This document shows positions 1 to 11,839 of a stretch of 64,000 nt of DNA, one piece after another. The DNA comes from Rugalucina vietnamica (Eukaryota > Mollusca > Bivalvia > Lucinida > Lucinidae). The stretch is from the NCBI GenBank assembly GCA_964017185.1, contig OZ024870.1, positions 59,188,812 through 59,252,811 of the forward strand. The letters run 5' to 3'. The position numbers were made by a program, and so were the translations under genes. Positions within the stretch are counted from its first letter, which is position 1. Each line of letters opens with the position of its first letter. The notes beneath the pieces are model-generated. The model saw only the letters and a list, made by a program, of their open reading frames with translations, searched no databases and was not told the DNA's origin.

Positions 1-1010
1 GCTTCTTTTGCAACAATCAATAGACTCGGGTGAAATCCCCAAATAATGGTATCTAGCAAATAGTTGCCTCCTGTTCAAAATGGCTGACCGGTCTCTTGCT
101 CACAATTATCGCCTAGTTCCTTGACCTGCGTACCCTACAAACTTCTGGAACATATAGTGTGTTCAAATATCATGTTTCATGTGGATAAATGTAAGCTTTT
201 GTCAGACCGGCAACATCCATTCAGAAAATCCTATAGCTGGGAAACTTAGTTAGCTACAGTGATAAGTGGTTGGGCAAATTCTTAGATAATCAGGGCCAGG
301 TTGATACATTTATCTAATTCTTGGATTTTAAAAAGCTTTTGACACTCCTCCGCATGAACCTCTTAAAAGCAAATTGTTCTGTTATGGATCTAGAGGGGAG
401 ACAATTGAGTGAATTGATGATTTTTGTGCTACAGACAGCAAAGAGTTGTGGTTAATTGTGTTAAATCAGACAAGGCTCCTATTGTATCTGGTGTCCCTCA
501 GGGCACCGTTCCTGGCTTCTTGTTGTTCTCTTTACATATAAATGATATTACCTCGGACATTGAATCGGAAATGAAACTGAATGTGTTTGTTGTCGTGAAA
601 TTAAGAATGTGGAGGATACAGTGAAACTTCAGAAGGATATTGATCGTTTAGGTAGTTGGGCTCGTAAATGAGATTCCAATCCGTCAAGTGCAACTTGATG
701 CTGACGAACAAACGGACTAGTAAAATTGAGGCTTCTTACAAACGTGAGGGTACAGTTTTGGAAAATGTTGAAAGTATCAACATCCAGACACTACAGTCGG
801 TGTAACAATAAAAAAGGATTTAAAATGGAATACTCATATCAGCAACGTGTGAACTAAGGCCAATAAGACCCTTGGCGTTTTTTAGACGAAAACTTAATGG
901 TCTGGTGAGACTTATTCTTGAACATGATAGCTCAGTTTGGGACCCTCATTATGAAGGTCTGATAAATGAATTGGGGAAATTGCAAAAGCGTGCTTTAACG
1001 ACTAGATTAT
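1..1010 (+). mobile_element. Decayed CR1/L2-like non-LTR retrotransposon fragment (RT part)
   Basis: The stretch parallels the better-preserved copy at 5530-6560: the same order of the 'GEIP' segment, the SGVPQGTV reverse-transcriptase motif (about 490-515) and the YLGVT/WDPH thumb region (about 770-950). It is full of frameshifts and stops, and the catalytic FADD box is destroyed, so only a 66-aa piece (424-624) stays open. The left end runs off the window. It is a dead, old copy, homologous to the copies at 1893-3350 and 4366-6995 but clearly more diverged. Confidence 0.85.
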
Positions 1011-1799
1011 TTATAATTTATTTCATATATACCATAAAATATCTAACATAAGTTATAATAGCACAGTTTTAACTTTACCGGGGTCCAACTGGTGTTTTCC
1101 TTTTGCTCCGGAGTTAGTAGGTTATTCGGCGCCCAGGGATCACCATCGTCGGGCAGCTTACTCAATCTGCGAGTCCTGGTTTTTGATTCATCAAAATGTT
1201 TATCGTGATTTATTTGTTTGTTCTTGATGATTCATTGACTAGTTAGAGATTCACCACGAGGACCGAAGAACTTACTAAATGTTATGAACCACTGCAGAAG
1301 CTGAGGGTGAGGTTATGTAAAACCGGTTTAAGCCCGCCAGTAACTTTGTGTTACTGATCGTTCCAAGGCGATACTTCTGTGGTGGTTCCTTTTTGTTTTA
1401 TGTCTTGGTGTTTAAAATTTTTGTGCTGTTGGCGCCTTATTTATGTTTTCATATTTTTAGTTACGTTTAGGTAACTGAGTGACCACCTATTGGGTAAAAT
1501 AGCTGCTCATTTGGTTTACGATATGTTTTCATGGTATAAGTACCTGATTGTTAATTTAGTTTTTCCCCACCTCGGTTTTTGGAGTGGGAATCTTTTTCTG
1601 ATTGCGCATTTTCCTGATCTTTGCCTGCTTGTATTTTTTTCTTTGTTGTATTGCTAAAATTTCATTTTCGACCAAGGGTTCAATATATCCCCATTTCCGT
1701 CAGTGTTGAGAGGTCTGACGGAACACGGATGGAAATGTTCCGTCTACTTTAGCTTCAGCAAGTAAAAATGCCTATTTACATATGCCCACCCCACACTCA
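1011..1799 (+). mobile_element. LTR-related insertion inside the non-LTR fragment
   Basis: This block interrupts the retrotransposon: its 3' tail piece resumes at about 1800-1890 with 'TGACCTCCCTGATTCTCTGA'. About 1285-1400 aligns with the reverse complement of 17850-17950 in the 1349-bp LTR described below. Both carry GTAAAACCGGTTTAAGCCC followed by AGTAA, ATTACT-like and CGTTCCAAGGCG blocks. It is therefore a diverged, probably solo, LTR of a sister family in + orientation. Exact ends and a target duplication were not found, and 1420-1800 is unassigned. Confidence 0.55.
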
Positions 1800-1892
1800 C
1801 AACTATTAGAGATTGAAATGACCTCCCTGATTCTCTGATCTCCTCCGCTGAAATGCCAGATGAAATCTTGCGTGTTTAGATTTACTTTGTTT

Positions 1893-3350
1893 AAGACAGC
1901 AAAGGGTAGTGGTTAATGGTATTAAATCGGATTGGGCTCCAGTTGTGTCGGGTGTCCCTCAGGGCACCGTTCTCGGCCCCTTGCTGTTTTCCTTGTATAT
2001 AAATGACATCTCAGCAGACATTGAGTCTGAAATAAGACTCTTTGCTGATGATTATGTTTGCTATCGTGAAATCAAGAATGGAGAGGATACATTGAAACTT
2101 CATAGAGACATTGATCGTTTAGGCAGTTGGGCTACGAAATGAGGAATGTGATTTCAACCCGTCAAATGCAACATGATGCAGCTGACAAATAAACGGTCTA
2201 GTAACATACAGGCTAACGACACCCTTGAGGGCACTGCACTGGAAAACGTTGAAAGCATAAAATACCTGGGTGTAACTATCACAAATGATTTGAAATGGAA
2301 TACTCATATTTCGAATGTTTGTACAAAGGCTAACAGAACTCTCGGATTCTTGAGGAGAAATTTGTATTTTTGTCCCCCAGATGTGAAAGAAGCAGCTTAT
2401 AAAGGACTGGTGCGGCCGGTCTTGGAATATGGAAGCTCAGTTTGGGACCCTCACACTCATGGCCTCCAGGAAGAACTGGAAAAGGTCCCATATCGTGCGG
2501 TAAGGTTTGTGACGGGAAATTATGTTTTTGAAACTGGGAGCATGACTGGCATTTTAGGAATCTCTTAAGAAAAGGAGGAAGGATAGTAGACTTATATTGC
2601 TATACAAAGGTCTAAAGGGTAAAGCCAGAATACCAACAGATGACCTTATCCCAAAGAATAGGCATGGTAGAAATCAACACTCTTTGGCTTTTCAGATACC
2701 TTCAGCTAGCAAAGAAGCGTACAAAAGTAGTTTCTTTCCACAGTTTATCAGGGACTGGAATGACCTCCCTGATTCACTTATCTCCTCTGGTGGGGTATGA
2801 AAGACCCTGCCGAGCCGAGCTGGGAGAAAGCCAGAATTTTTACTTATTATTGATTAAAGCTGGATATCTTCATGGCAAATAATATACAGAATGATAATTT
2901 ATAGCATTTGAAATGATTTTATATGATTGGAAACCTTTTACATAAACTCAGTTATGATAATTTGCCAAATTTATTGGAATTGATAGAAAAGCTCAGCTTT
3001 TGTACCAGTCGAATAGAAAAATGCCATCAAATTTTGTTTTAAAATTAACCATGACGAACAATATCTTTTACACCTGTGCTATGTTATCTATTTCAACATA
3101 TGAAATCATTCATTTTTGGTATTTTGAGTTAAATTGGCGATTACAAGTCAAAAACCTGGCTCGGCAGGGTCTTTCTCCCAGCTCGGCTCGGCAGGGGCTT
3201 TCATACCCCACCATCTCCTCTGCTGAAATGCCTGATGACTGTGTGTCCAAGTTCGCTTCACTCGTGCGCGTTCAAGGGACTAAGTTCTCCCCCATCCGAA
3301 CCCCCTGGTGAAATAAAGTCATTTGGCGTGTCACAAGTAAACTATTCAGA
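1893..3350 (+). mobile_element. CR1/L2-like non-LTR retrotransposon fragment, interrupted by a MITE
   Basis: Open segments at 1909-2142 (SGVPQGTVLGPLLFSLYIND, then LFADDY, the RT catalytic box) and 2173-2568 (YLGVTITNDLKWNTHI, WDPHTHGLQEELEKV) belong to one RT reading frame broken by a frameshift near 2140. A further piece at 2597-2800 carries the C-terminal FPQFIRDWNDLPDS motif. The element resumes after the MITE at 3213 with the same 3' end as the copy at 6860-6990 (CCCCCATCCGAACCCCCTGG, AAACTATTC). It is 5'-truncated, beginning directly in the palm domain. Confidence 0.85.
2789..3212. mobile_element. MULE-type MITE, 424 bp, with 9-bp target duplication
   Basis: Long terminal inverted repeats of about 42 bp begin GGTGGGGTATGAAAG and contain CTGCCGAGCCGAGCTGGGAG; the right arm repeats part of this motif again. 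The element is flanked by perfect direct repeats ATCTCCTCT at 2780-2788 and 3213-3221. Removing it restores the retrotransposon 3' end seen at 6840-6860 (TCTG/CTGAAATG). There is no coding capacity. A 9-bp duplication with long TIRs is the Mutator-like (MULE) signature; the superfamily assignment is inference. Confidence 0.85.
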
Positions 3351-3427
3351 TTGTGAGAGCTCGGGGATAATCCCCTCCGGTCAAGCTCTATACCCCTGCA
3401 TGATATTGTAAATTTGACCATTCACCA

Positions 3428-4327
3428 TAGTCTGACTGGTCAGCCGTCAAAATGAAGAATCATACCCTGTGGTTCATTTTGCCGTCTGACTCCAGCACAT
3501 TATCAAAAAGCCAAGCTGTTAGCCACTTTTGGGTGAAAGACATTATTTACAGAATAAAAAGTTTATTCAACAAATGGTGTAAAACACTGTAAAACAAAAT
3601 AATAAACAAACCTCTATTTGAAAATTCATAAAATATATCCAAGTTTTGTTTATTTTGATGATTTTTTAAAAGAATCCATACATCATGGCTGACATATTTT
3701 TCTTCAAAAAGTCATCTTGAGAGGGGAGACAATTCTAATTGCGAGCTTCTGATTGGCTCTCAGAGAGTGCATGACCTCAGCACCCAGCCATCAACCAATC
3801 AGATTAGGAATTCCCATAAAATCAATGTCTAAAAACAGCTTGCAGAGGTATTAATAGAACTTGGGAAATTGCAGATAGTAGTCAGTTTTCTCCCTTGAAT
3901 GCTTTTCTGAAACTACCAGGTCCAAATGTTTGGTTTCCTCTGCTTTTATCATTGCTTCCCATGCAAAATATGGAAAATATTTTTCTGTACATACATCCAA
4001 TAGAACAACAAAAAAGTTTCAAACCTCTAATTTTATGATCTTATAGTCTTCAATTCTGACTTTATTCCCATCGGCATCTCTTAATTGGCACAGATGTAAA
4101 AATAATTACACTTATTTATCACCTGACCTGCATTATGACCCATTGATAAAAGCCAAGGATTTCAAATGACTGGACCCAGTTGTCATTTGTTCCACCTTGG
4201 TAATTACCCTATATTTATCAAGGGCATTAATTCACTACTGTCTGCCATTTTGATAGTGTTGGAGCCAGACGTCAAAATGATAAATCAGTTATCAAAAATT
4301 AATTTTGACGGCTGATCCGCCAGACTA
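3428..4327. mobile_element. MULE-like MITE, 900 bp, with 9-bp target duplication
   Basis: The ends are inverted: TAGTCTG...TCAGCCGTCAAAAT on the left, and ATTTTGACGGCTGATC...CAGACTA on the right. Perfect direct repeats CATTCACCA flank it at 3419-3427 and 4328-4336. Sub-terminal TGACGTCTGGCTCC-like blocks are also inverted (about 3482-3500 against 4258-4275). No ORF of interest is inside. It sits in the 3' tail of a retrotransposon copy, since the sequence resumes as GTATTAAACTATTCTGATTC. Confidence 0.8.
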
Positions 4328-4365
4328 CATTCACCAGTATTAAACTATTCTGATTCTAATTATGA

Positions 4366-6995
4366 ACCGCACATTTTGTTGCAAGCTGGTATAGGCCGCC
4401 CCATAGTGATGAAAACTTGACACCTTTGGAAGACCTACAGAAATTTGATACTTTGTTCAGAGAGCAGCTTAACAAAATTAGGGATAAACATAAAGGAAAT
4501 AAACCCCCCTCAGTTCACGTTCCAGGGGATTTCAACTTTGGAGATATTGTTTGGCCGGACAGACACAATAAATGTGGGTCACCATTGAGTAGGATTGAAG
4601 GTCAAATTTTGGTTGACATTATTAATGATCATGGATTTGATCAATTAGTCCACTTCCCTACCAGAGAAAGAAATACTTTGGACTTGATTATCACTTCTCT
4701 TCCCAATCAGTTTGTAGACATTCACTCCCCAGATTGTCTCAGTGATCATGATATTGTTTCTGGAACGCTGAAGATTGTTATTCCCCCCATTAAGAAACCT
4801 CGGAGGAAGGTGTTCGGTACCAGAAAGGTGATTATGAATCTATGAGGGCAGAAACATTAAAATTTGCAAAGGAAAAGTATTTCAATGGCTACTCGGATAC
4901 CCGTTCGGTTCAGGAAAATTTCAATCTTATTACATCTTTCATTCAGGACTCGGCAGATAAGCATATCCCATCAAAAACAAGTCGCTCTGTCGCTTCTGTC
5001 CCATGGATAACTCCTGAGATAAGGAGGAAGATTCGCAGGAAAAATATAACTCATGCAAAAGCTAAGAAAACTGGAAGTGCAAAAATTCGATCTAAATTTG
5101 AAAACTTAAGAAGGGAAATCAAAGCTGATATAAGGAAGCAGCATGACCTTTATGTCAATAACTTGGTAGGGGACGTTAAGGCTAATCCCAGGGATTTTTA
5201 TAGGTATATCAATAGTCAGAGGAAAGATACCCAAGGCATTCCCCCTTTGAAAAAGAAAAATGGAAGTGGTATTGCTCAATCAGATTTCGAAAAAGCAGAA
5301 GAATTTAATGGACAGTTCACAGATGTATTCACCAAAACGGTACACAACCAAGTCCCACTTCTGGATAGGTCGTCCCCATTCATGGATGAAATTGTTGTAA
5401 CAAAGGAAGGAGTAACAAAACTCCTTAAAGGTCTGAACCCATCTAAAGCCTTAGGACCTGATGAACTCCATCCTAGAGTCCTTAAAGAATTGGCAAAAGA
5501 ATTAGGACCTGTATTTGCACATCTCTTCCAGCAGTCAATCAATACGGGTGAAATCCCCAAGGAATGGTCACTTGCTAATATTTGTCTACTTTTCAAGAAA
5601 GGTGACAGGTCTTGTAATTACCGCCCAGTTTCTTTGACTTGTATTCCTTGCAAACTTCTAGAACATATTGTCTGCTCAAATATCATGGGTCATCTTGACC
5701 AGTATAATCTTTTGTCGGACAAACAGCATGCATTCAGGAAATGGCATAGTTGTGAAACTCAGTTAATTACAGTGATAAATGATTGGTCAAAAATATTGGA
5801 CAAAAAGGGTCAGGTTGACACTTTTATTTTGGACTTTGAAAAAGCTTTTGACACCCCTCCACATGAACGTCTTAAAAGCAAATTGTTTAGTTATGGTATA
5901 GGTGGAAAGACATTGGAATGGATAAATGCTTTTTTGTGCTTCAGGCAGCAAAGGGTAGTAGTTAATGGTGTTAAATCTGACTGGGCCCCTGTTGTGTCTG
6001 GTGTCCCTCAGGGCAACGTTCTCGGTCCATTGTTGTTCTCCTTGTACATAAATGACATACCCGTTGGCATTGACTCTCAAATCAGGCTTTTTGCTGATGA
6101 CTGTGTTTGTTACCGTGAAATTAAAACAGTAGAAGATACATTGAAACTTCAGAAAGACATTGACCTTTTAGGGAGCTGGGCCCGAAAATGGGGCATGAGA
6201 TTTCAACCTGTCAAATGCAACATGATGCAGCTGACAAATAAGCGGATAAATAAAATTGAGGCCTCGTACACTCTCGAGGGAACGGTTTTGGAAAATGTTG
6301 ATAGCATTAAATATCTAGGTGTAACAATTACAAATGACCTCAAGTGGAGTACCCATATCAATAATATCTGTACTAAAGCCAACAGAAGACTTGGATTCTT
6401 GAGGAGAAACTTATTTTCTTGCCCCCAAGATGTTAAGGAAGCAGCTTATAAAGGACTGGTGCGCCCAGTCCTGGAATATGGAAGTTCTGTTTGGGATCCT
6501 CATACTAAATGCCTCCAGGAGGAATTGGAGAAGGTTCAGAATCGTGCCGCTAGATTTGTAACTAGGAATTATACTTTCGAGGAAGGTAGTATGACTGGCA
6601 TTCTTGAACAACTCAGATGGGAATCTCTCAAGAAAAGGAGGACGGATACTCGACTTATATTACTATACAAAGGTCTGAAGGGTAAAGCCAGAATACCTAC
6701 AGATGACCTTATCCCAAAGACTAGGCGTTGTAGAAATAGCCACTCCAAGGCATTTCAGCTTCCATCTGCTAGTATAGAGGCCTATAAATGTAGTTTCTTT
6801 CCCCAGACTATCAGGGACTGGAATGACCTCCCTGACTCTCTGTTTTCTACTGCTGAAATGTCAGATGATTGTGTGTCCAAGTTCGCTTCACTCGTGCGTT
6901 CAAGGGACTAATTAATCCCCCCCCCATCCGAACCCCCTGGTGAAATAATGTCATTTGGCGTGTCACCAGTAAACTATTCTGATTCTGATTCTGAA
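4366..6995 (+). mobile_element. CR1/L2-like non-LTR retrotransposon, 5'-truncated, best copy
   Basis: The element starts abruptly within the endonuclease domain (ASWYRPPHSDEN is readable from 4381) and runs through reverse transcriptase to a 3' UTR ending in an (ATTCTG)n-type repeat at about 6973-6990. Simple-repeat 3' tails of this kind are typical of CR1/L2 elements. Immediately upstream (4337-4365) lies the tail of another copy with the same AAACTATTCTGATTCT repeat, so copies are stacked head to tail. Confidence 0.88.
4381..6911 (+). pseudogene. Endonuclease-reverse transcriptase polyprotein, frameshifted
   Basis: Two open parts belong to one protein. Positions 4381-4845 encode the C-terminal half of an AP-type endonuclease: VPGDFNFGD, then TRERNTLDLIIT and CLSDHDIV with the catalytic SDH. 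Positions 4842-6911 (689 aa) encode the RT: LNPSKALGPDELHPRVLK, a fingers motif CNYRPVSLT, FILDFEKAFDTPPH (conserved Asp), SGVPQGNVLGPLLFSLYIND and the catalytic box FADD at 6090-6101, then the thumb (YLGVTI, VLEYGSSVWDPH) and a C-terminal FPQTIRDWNDLPDS motif. The apparent start at 4842 is not a real start: the frame reads back through VRYQKGDYES upstream, so a 1-nt indel near 4800-4815 separates the two parts. The N-terminal endonuclease and ORF1 are missing. The element would copy its RNA by target-primed reverse transcription, but this copy is inactive. Confidence 0.88.
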
Positions 6996-7023
6996 GTTTC
7001 AGATTTTTTACTGAAATCATTCT

Positions 7024-9868
7024 GAAAGGGGGGGTCTCACGCTATATGAAATTTACATAGGGTTCTGCCCACGCACCGATTTTAATAATATTATGCATGT
7101 TGCTGGTTTGGTGCATGGCCACTTTATTAGTAATATAGATTTTCTCTTAACTACTTAAAATTTTTAAATACAACATTTTGTATTAGAGGGGGTCTTAATA
7201 TAGGGGTATGTGTGATTAAAGTCGTCCATAACCGTCATAATAGCCTGTTCCTAGTTCTGTTTGTTTGTAAAATAATCTAGAATCATCGCTCATCATTTTG
7301 GTATTGCATAATTGTTGATAGCTATAATATTAAATTCAGCTGATTATCATTTGTTTTGCAGATGACCCCAAATTTTAGGTCCATAATGGTGTAACCACAT
7401 GTTTGATTTTCAATATTAACATGTTCCATGTTTTGTCAACCTATAATTTTAACCTCAAATTAGGCTACACATATATAAATTATATGCTAAAAATTTCGTG
7501 AAATTTGAAGACCGGTAACATCTTTGTCTAGAACATTGAATGATACAAGTCAGAATGCTGAGAAACGTAAAATTAATAATGATTTATCCAATTATAAGTA
7601 GTTTATGTTATTAACATGTTACAAAGCAAACTTTGTGTGAATAATTTTCCTGCTAAACAATTTTGTGTCTTGCATGACCATCAACGCTATTATATATATT
7701 TTAAATATTGATTTAAGTGAGAAAATTGCACCCTGTCTTGGACCTTATATTGCATATCTGCCCATTATTTTTAGTTTTCATAATTAGATTTTAGAACATG
7801 ATTCTATCTATTAGTAAGCCATTCTCTATAGTTTAGTCGTGTTTATGATGCAGTTGCCTAGTTTTTACTGTTTTGATTATTTTTTTCCAAAAATTAAGTT
7901 GTTTTTAAATTAATTCAATGAACTTATACAGCTATGTTGTTGATTTCTACATCCTGTAACTCACACCATATGGGATTTAGCATTTTGCATGAAATAAACC
8001 TGATGAGGCTAAGGACAGTTCATTTCCTGCTGATTAGATCACAATCTCAGGAAAAAACACCCCATCCACCCAAGTATATAATGAAACAAAACAAATAGGA
8101 TGAAGAAAGAAAACGAAATATCAATAGATAAAATTATATGATAAGTTACAAACAAGAGGAACTGGCTAACTACTTGTGTTTTGTTTTTCTTTTCTCCTCC
8201 ATTTGAAGCATTATAGGCATGTACTAGACAAAATTTTCCCAATCTAATATCATGTTTGAAATAGGTTATACCATATATCAAATCTAAGATGAAAGTTATT
8301 AATCTTATGCATGCATTTTATCATCTGCTACAGCAGGCAAACTTCAAACATACTTCATTGGAAACCCTTAATCGAAATGGGGCTTTTGAACTTATAAACT
8401 TGCATGAAGCTGACAAGTTTTGATTTTACCTAGCTGACAGATAATTGACAAAACAGCTATGATTTCCAACCAAGGATAGGATTAAAGAAGAGTAACTGGA
8501 CAACTATCAGCATGAAATCACAAACATTTTGCTGCATTTATAATTGACTATTTATTAAAATAAACCCATGAACATTTATGGATTCATAAATGTGTTAAAA
8601 ATCTTGAGATTTTTAAACATCAAGTTTGGATATTTGTCTGGGTTATTCATTTCAAAAATAGGAAAAAGAACCACATTTATATGGTAGAAAGATTGTCAAT
8701 AATGGATATGTTTAATGAAGAATTAAAATAAATCTGATATTTAAAGTGAAAGCTATACCTGAGCGACACAGCTGAACACTTACAAAGAGAAAAGCCTGTC
8801 ACATAGCTGAATTAATGCACTTACTGGATAAGTATAAAGATAATAGTGGTCAAAAAGTTAGAAAGTGCCACTGTATTTGGTATTCTTGTCAATCTTGTAA
8901 CTAAAGTTGGCATCAGCAACAATTAAATAACTAAAGTTATGAATAAGTAATCTTATAAACGACAATACAAAGATGGTAAAACAAATGGAGGAATCAGTCA
9001 AATGTCTGTTACCATTACGTTGGTCAATCACAAATTAAAGGAATGTTACTCAAGTAGAATTATCCAAATACATCTAAACCTAAAGTAATATTAAGTGATG
9101 AAATTATAGAAACAAAAACATTTATTAATATATTTAAACCTAAAATGTTTGCTGATCATTTGTATGAAAAATTGATAATATGTTTGGGGTAGGTCACTAT
9201 AAAATATGTGAAATTGCCAGATCAAATAACCATTTTTATATTAGGAATTCATATAATTTGTGTAATTTTTCATTTCCAATGATAAAATTATGGAATGACA
9301 TGATTTTAGATGAAAAAACAGCTAAAAACATTAAAATCCATTTTTGTCAAAAATTGACCAACATGTATATCATGTACATTTCAACAGTGTTACCGGTTTT
9401 GAAAATTTATAAAACTTTACCAGCATGAAGAGGGTACCGCTGGCCAGCTTTATAGACAGTATCATAGGTTGACAAGCACTGGAACATATCAAAATATGAG
9501 ACACAATTTGTCATTCTCGAAAATAAATTTGATAAAATTTTTACAATTTCAAGTTTAAGTTTCCATAAAAAGTCTATCTATTTATCTATTTAAGCCAAAA
9601 TGGTATCAAAGTCACCCATGTGGAGTCCTTTTTGAATTCCAGTTTTAATTGGGTTAATGAAAGATTAATAAGAGGTAACAAATAGGCAATGTATAACGCA
9701 GGTATGGTCACAAAGGTGGAGTAAGTCAGGGTGCTATTCTGAGACCTAAAAATGTTTTTTCAAAACAAATAAATGCATTTTTATAGGTGTTAGAATGAAG
9801 GCATTCACCATGCAAAGCAAGAACAAAATTGGTGCGTGGGCGCATATGAGACCCCCCCTTTCCCACAT
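7024..9868. repeat. 2.8-kb segment bounded by long inverted repeats
   Basis: The left end has GAAAGGGGGGGTCTCA, then an ATATG block and CCCACGCACC followed by ATTTT (7024-7086). The right end has the reverse complement: AAAATTGGTGCGTGGGCGCATATGAG then ACCCCCCCTTTC (about 9826-9867). The left copy holds about 28 extra bases. The interior is AT-rich with no recognisable gene apart from a weak RT-like remnant near 9180. It could be a large non-autonomous DNA element or two MITEs in opposite orientation; no target duplication was identified. Confidence 0.5.
9180..9428 (+). pseudogene. Possible 3'-end remnant of a non-LTR RT ORF
   Basis: An 82-aa open segment contains RNSYNLCNFSFPMIKLWNDM. This resembles the C-terminal 'R-x(n)-SFFP..I..WN.L' signature of CR1/L2 polyproteins (compare SFFPQTIRDWNDLP in the copy at 4366-6995). 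No upstream RT motif was found. The call rests on this single pattern and is weak. Confidence 0.3.
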
Positions 9869-9961
9869 AATTTTGTGTAAACGAAATCATTGTGGTGATG
9901 ATCAGAAATTGATCGATTCAGTATCTGAAGACAAGGTGGTGAGACGAAGGACGACTTTGGG

Positions 9962-9992
<31 letters not shown>
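9962..9992 (+). repeat. Poly(A) run, 31 nt
   Basis: An uninterrupted A tract. The sequence just before it (about 9880-9950, with ATCAGAAATTGATCGATTCAG) has a diverged counterpart near 14840-14890, so it may be the tail of a retroposed repeat. No SINE head was recognised. Confidence 0.7.
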
Positions 9993-9993
<1 letters not shown>

Positions 9994-10240
9994 AGAGCCG
10001 AAATGACTCGCTTTTATCGGATAAATTGAAAGATGTAACACGGAAAATTCACACCGCCGGTGCAGATTAACAAATCATCGATTTCCGTATTCGAAGGGAA
10101 GGTGTGGTATTCTGGCTTGTTCTAACTTATACATTTTTAATTACTGTGAATTATAGCCTAGTGCAAACAGTCTACAGCGGTACCACTGTCGTTGGAGTGA
10201 TTGCTACTGGCTTTTTCAAAATCTCACTTTGCTGAAACAC

Positions 10241-10556
10241 CCAAGCCCGTGGGGGGGGGGGGGGGGGGGGGGGGGGGGTACTCGCTTATGAAACTGATAT
10301 AATGTACCATCCTGTGATCAAAATTGGGGGCTTTCAGAGCTGAATGAACTGAAAAAGCGGGTGCTTTCTTGGCTGATCGAGCTTTTAAAGCGGGTGCTTT
10401 CAGAGCTGATTTCCGTAATGGAAGTGTCTCGGCGTCCGGTACAGGACAAATTAGGCTAGAGTCTCCGCGTCCGGCAATGCCGGACGCCGAGCCCATCCTC
10501 ACTGGAATGGCTCCGTGTCCGGCACTACATTTTTCTTACAAGTTTCCTGGTAGTAA
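10241..10556 (+). repeat. Left arm of an inverted repeat pair, with poly(G) tract
   Basis: About 10405-10545 (GGAAGTGTCTCGGCGTCCGG, TAGAGTCTCCGCGTCCGGCA, TGGCTCCGTGTCCGGCA) is the reverse complement of about 13335-13455. A G tract of about 25 lies at 10252-10278, and the motif AGCGGGTGCTTTC occurs twice (about 10356 and 10390). Short open frames across this block are composition artefacts. Confidence 0.65.
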
Positions 10557-11304
10557 ATGATAACAAAAGAAACATAAATCAGATTAATACCGGCTAATGT
10601 GTCACAAAATGAATTCGCTAGATATGTTTCACATCGAACGCCGCCATATTGGATTTTTACAGTGACTATTTGTCCAATCGCTGTATGACGTTTGATATTT
10701 TATAAGGGCTAGTGACACAGAAATATAAGATATTTGTTCGCTCCGTATATGCTAAATGGTAAAGGCTGGTAAAAGTTTTTAATCAGCAAAAAGTAAAAGA
10801 TACATTGATTATTTGACTTACTCACAATTGTTAATGATAATTACTATATTAAATGAAAAGTGATTCTCATAAAGGTTGTTTTTCATACAGGATTTGATCA
10901 AAGTTTAGCGTGACAGTAATTATGTAAAATTAGATTTATGCTAGGTCGACAAGCCAACCATTTGTACAGAATTCCTCTTTTATTGACATGATGTTCCTGG
11001 TCATTCTTAACTCGGCGCTGATCACACGAGCAGGCGGGGTTAGATTTATGCCTAAATGTCCTAATTAGCTGAGCAATTTTCCACTTACTTGTTGTAATTA
11101 TTTCCACTTACTTGTTGTAATTATTTTCAGTGAGCTAGTGAGGCTAGTGAGATGTGTCATCTCAGTATGATGATAAAAGGTCCATCTAAATGCGCTACTG
11201 CATAAATTACTTCATAAACCTTTATCATATCACTACACAATGCCCATGTAATATAGAATCTACACCGATTTTTTTTCAGCCGTAAAATTTAAAAATTGCA
11301 TAAG

Positions 11305-11648
11305 CAGTGTTAGAAATAAGCAATTGCCCACTTGCCCCCCACGGGTTGAAATTGCTGGGGGCAAGTTGATTGACTTGTAAGGTTGCCCCCTGGACAACCT
11401 AAAATTCCAGAAAAATAATTTTGTTCAAGTAGTTTTACCTATTAAAACATTTGTTTTTATCTCTTGATAGCAGTGTAATAATCTTGAAACAGCTATTTAA
11501 CTCATACAAAACTAAAAAACAAAATATAGCTTTGTTCGTGAAAATCAGTTTTTTAGTATGGGCAAGTTCGAATCCCATGGGGCAAGTTCAAAACACTCCT
11601 AGGTTGCCCCTGGGACAAGTAACTGTATTGGTCTTATTTCTAACACTG
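11305..11648. mobile_element. hAT-like MITE, 344 bp, 5-bp target duplication
   Basis: Inverted ends CAGTGTTAGAAATAAG and CTTATTTCTAACACTG, flanked by direct repeats ATAAG (11300-11304 and 11649-11653). Internally there are inverted GGGGCAAGTT/AACTTGCCCC blocks. It has no coding capacity. CAG-type ends with a 5-bp duplication resemble the hAT5 group, but the superfamily call is tentative. Confidence 0.75.
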
Positions 11649-11689
11649 ATAAGCAAAAAATTTTGATATTTTTAATATTAAAGCTGAAA

Positions 11690-11772
11690 TTATTGATTGT
11701 GGGTACACGTTAGAACCGCTTCGCCGAAGCGGTTCTAATGAGTACCCATAATCTATGTTTTGGATCAAAATT
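11690..11772. repeat. Fold-back MITE, family 'GTGGGTACACGTTAG', copy 1
   Basis: Near-perfect hairpin: ATTGATTGTGGGTACACG and TTAGAACCGCTTCG pair with CGAAGCGGTTCTAA and the matching TACCCATAATCTATG arm. The same family recurs at 42236, 49301, 49690, 53621 and 58187. Confidence 0.85.
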
Positions 11773-11839
11773 AATAAAACTTATATACCCATGCACATGC
11801 TACATGTAATTAATTTTTGCAAAATGCAAGAGAGTGGTT

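Noticed and set aside
10224-10560. Overlapping proline/alanine-rich ORFs around the poly(G) tract
   Set aside because: Low-complexity composition and part of an inverted repeat present again at 13335.
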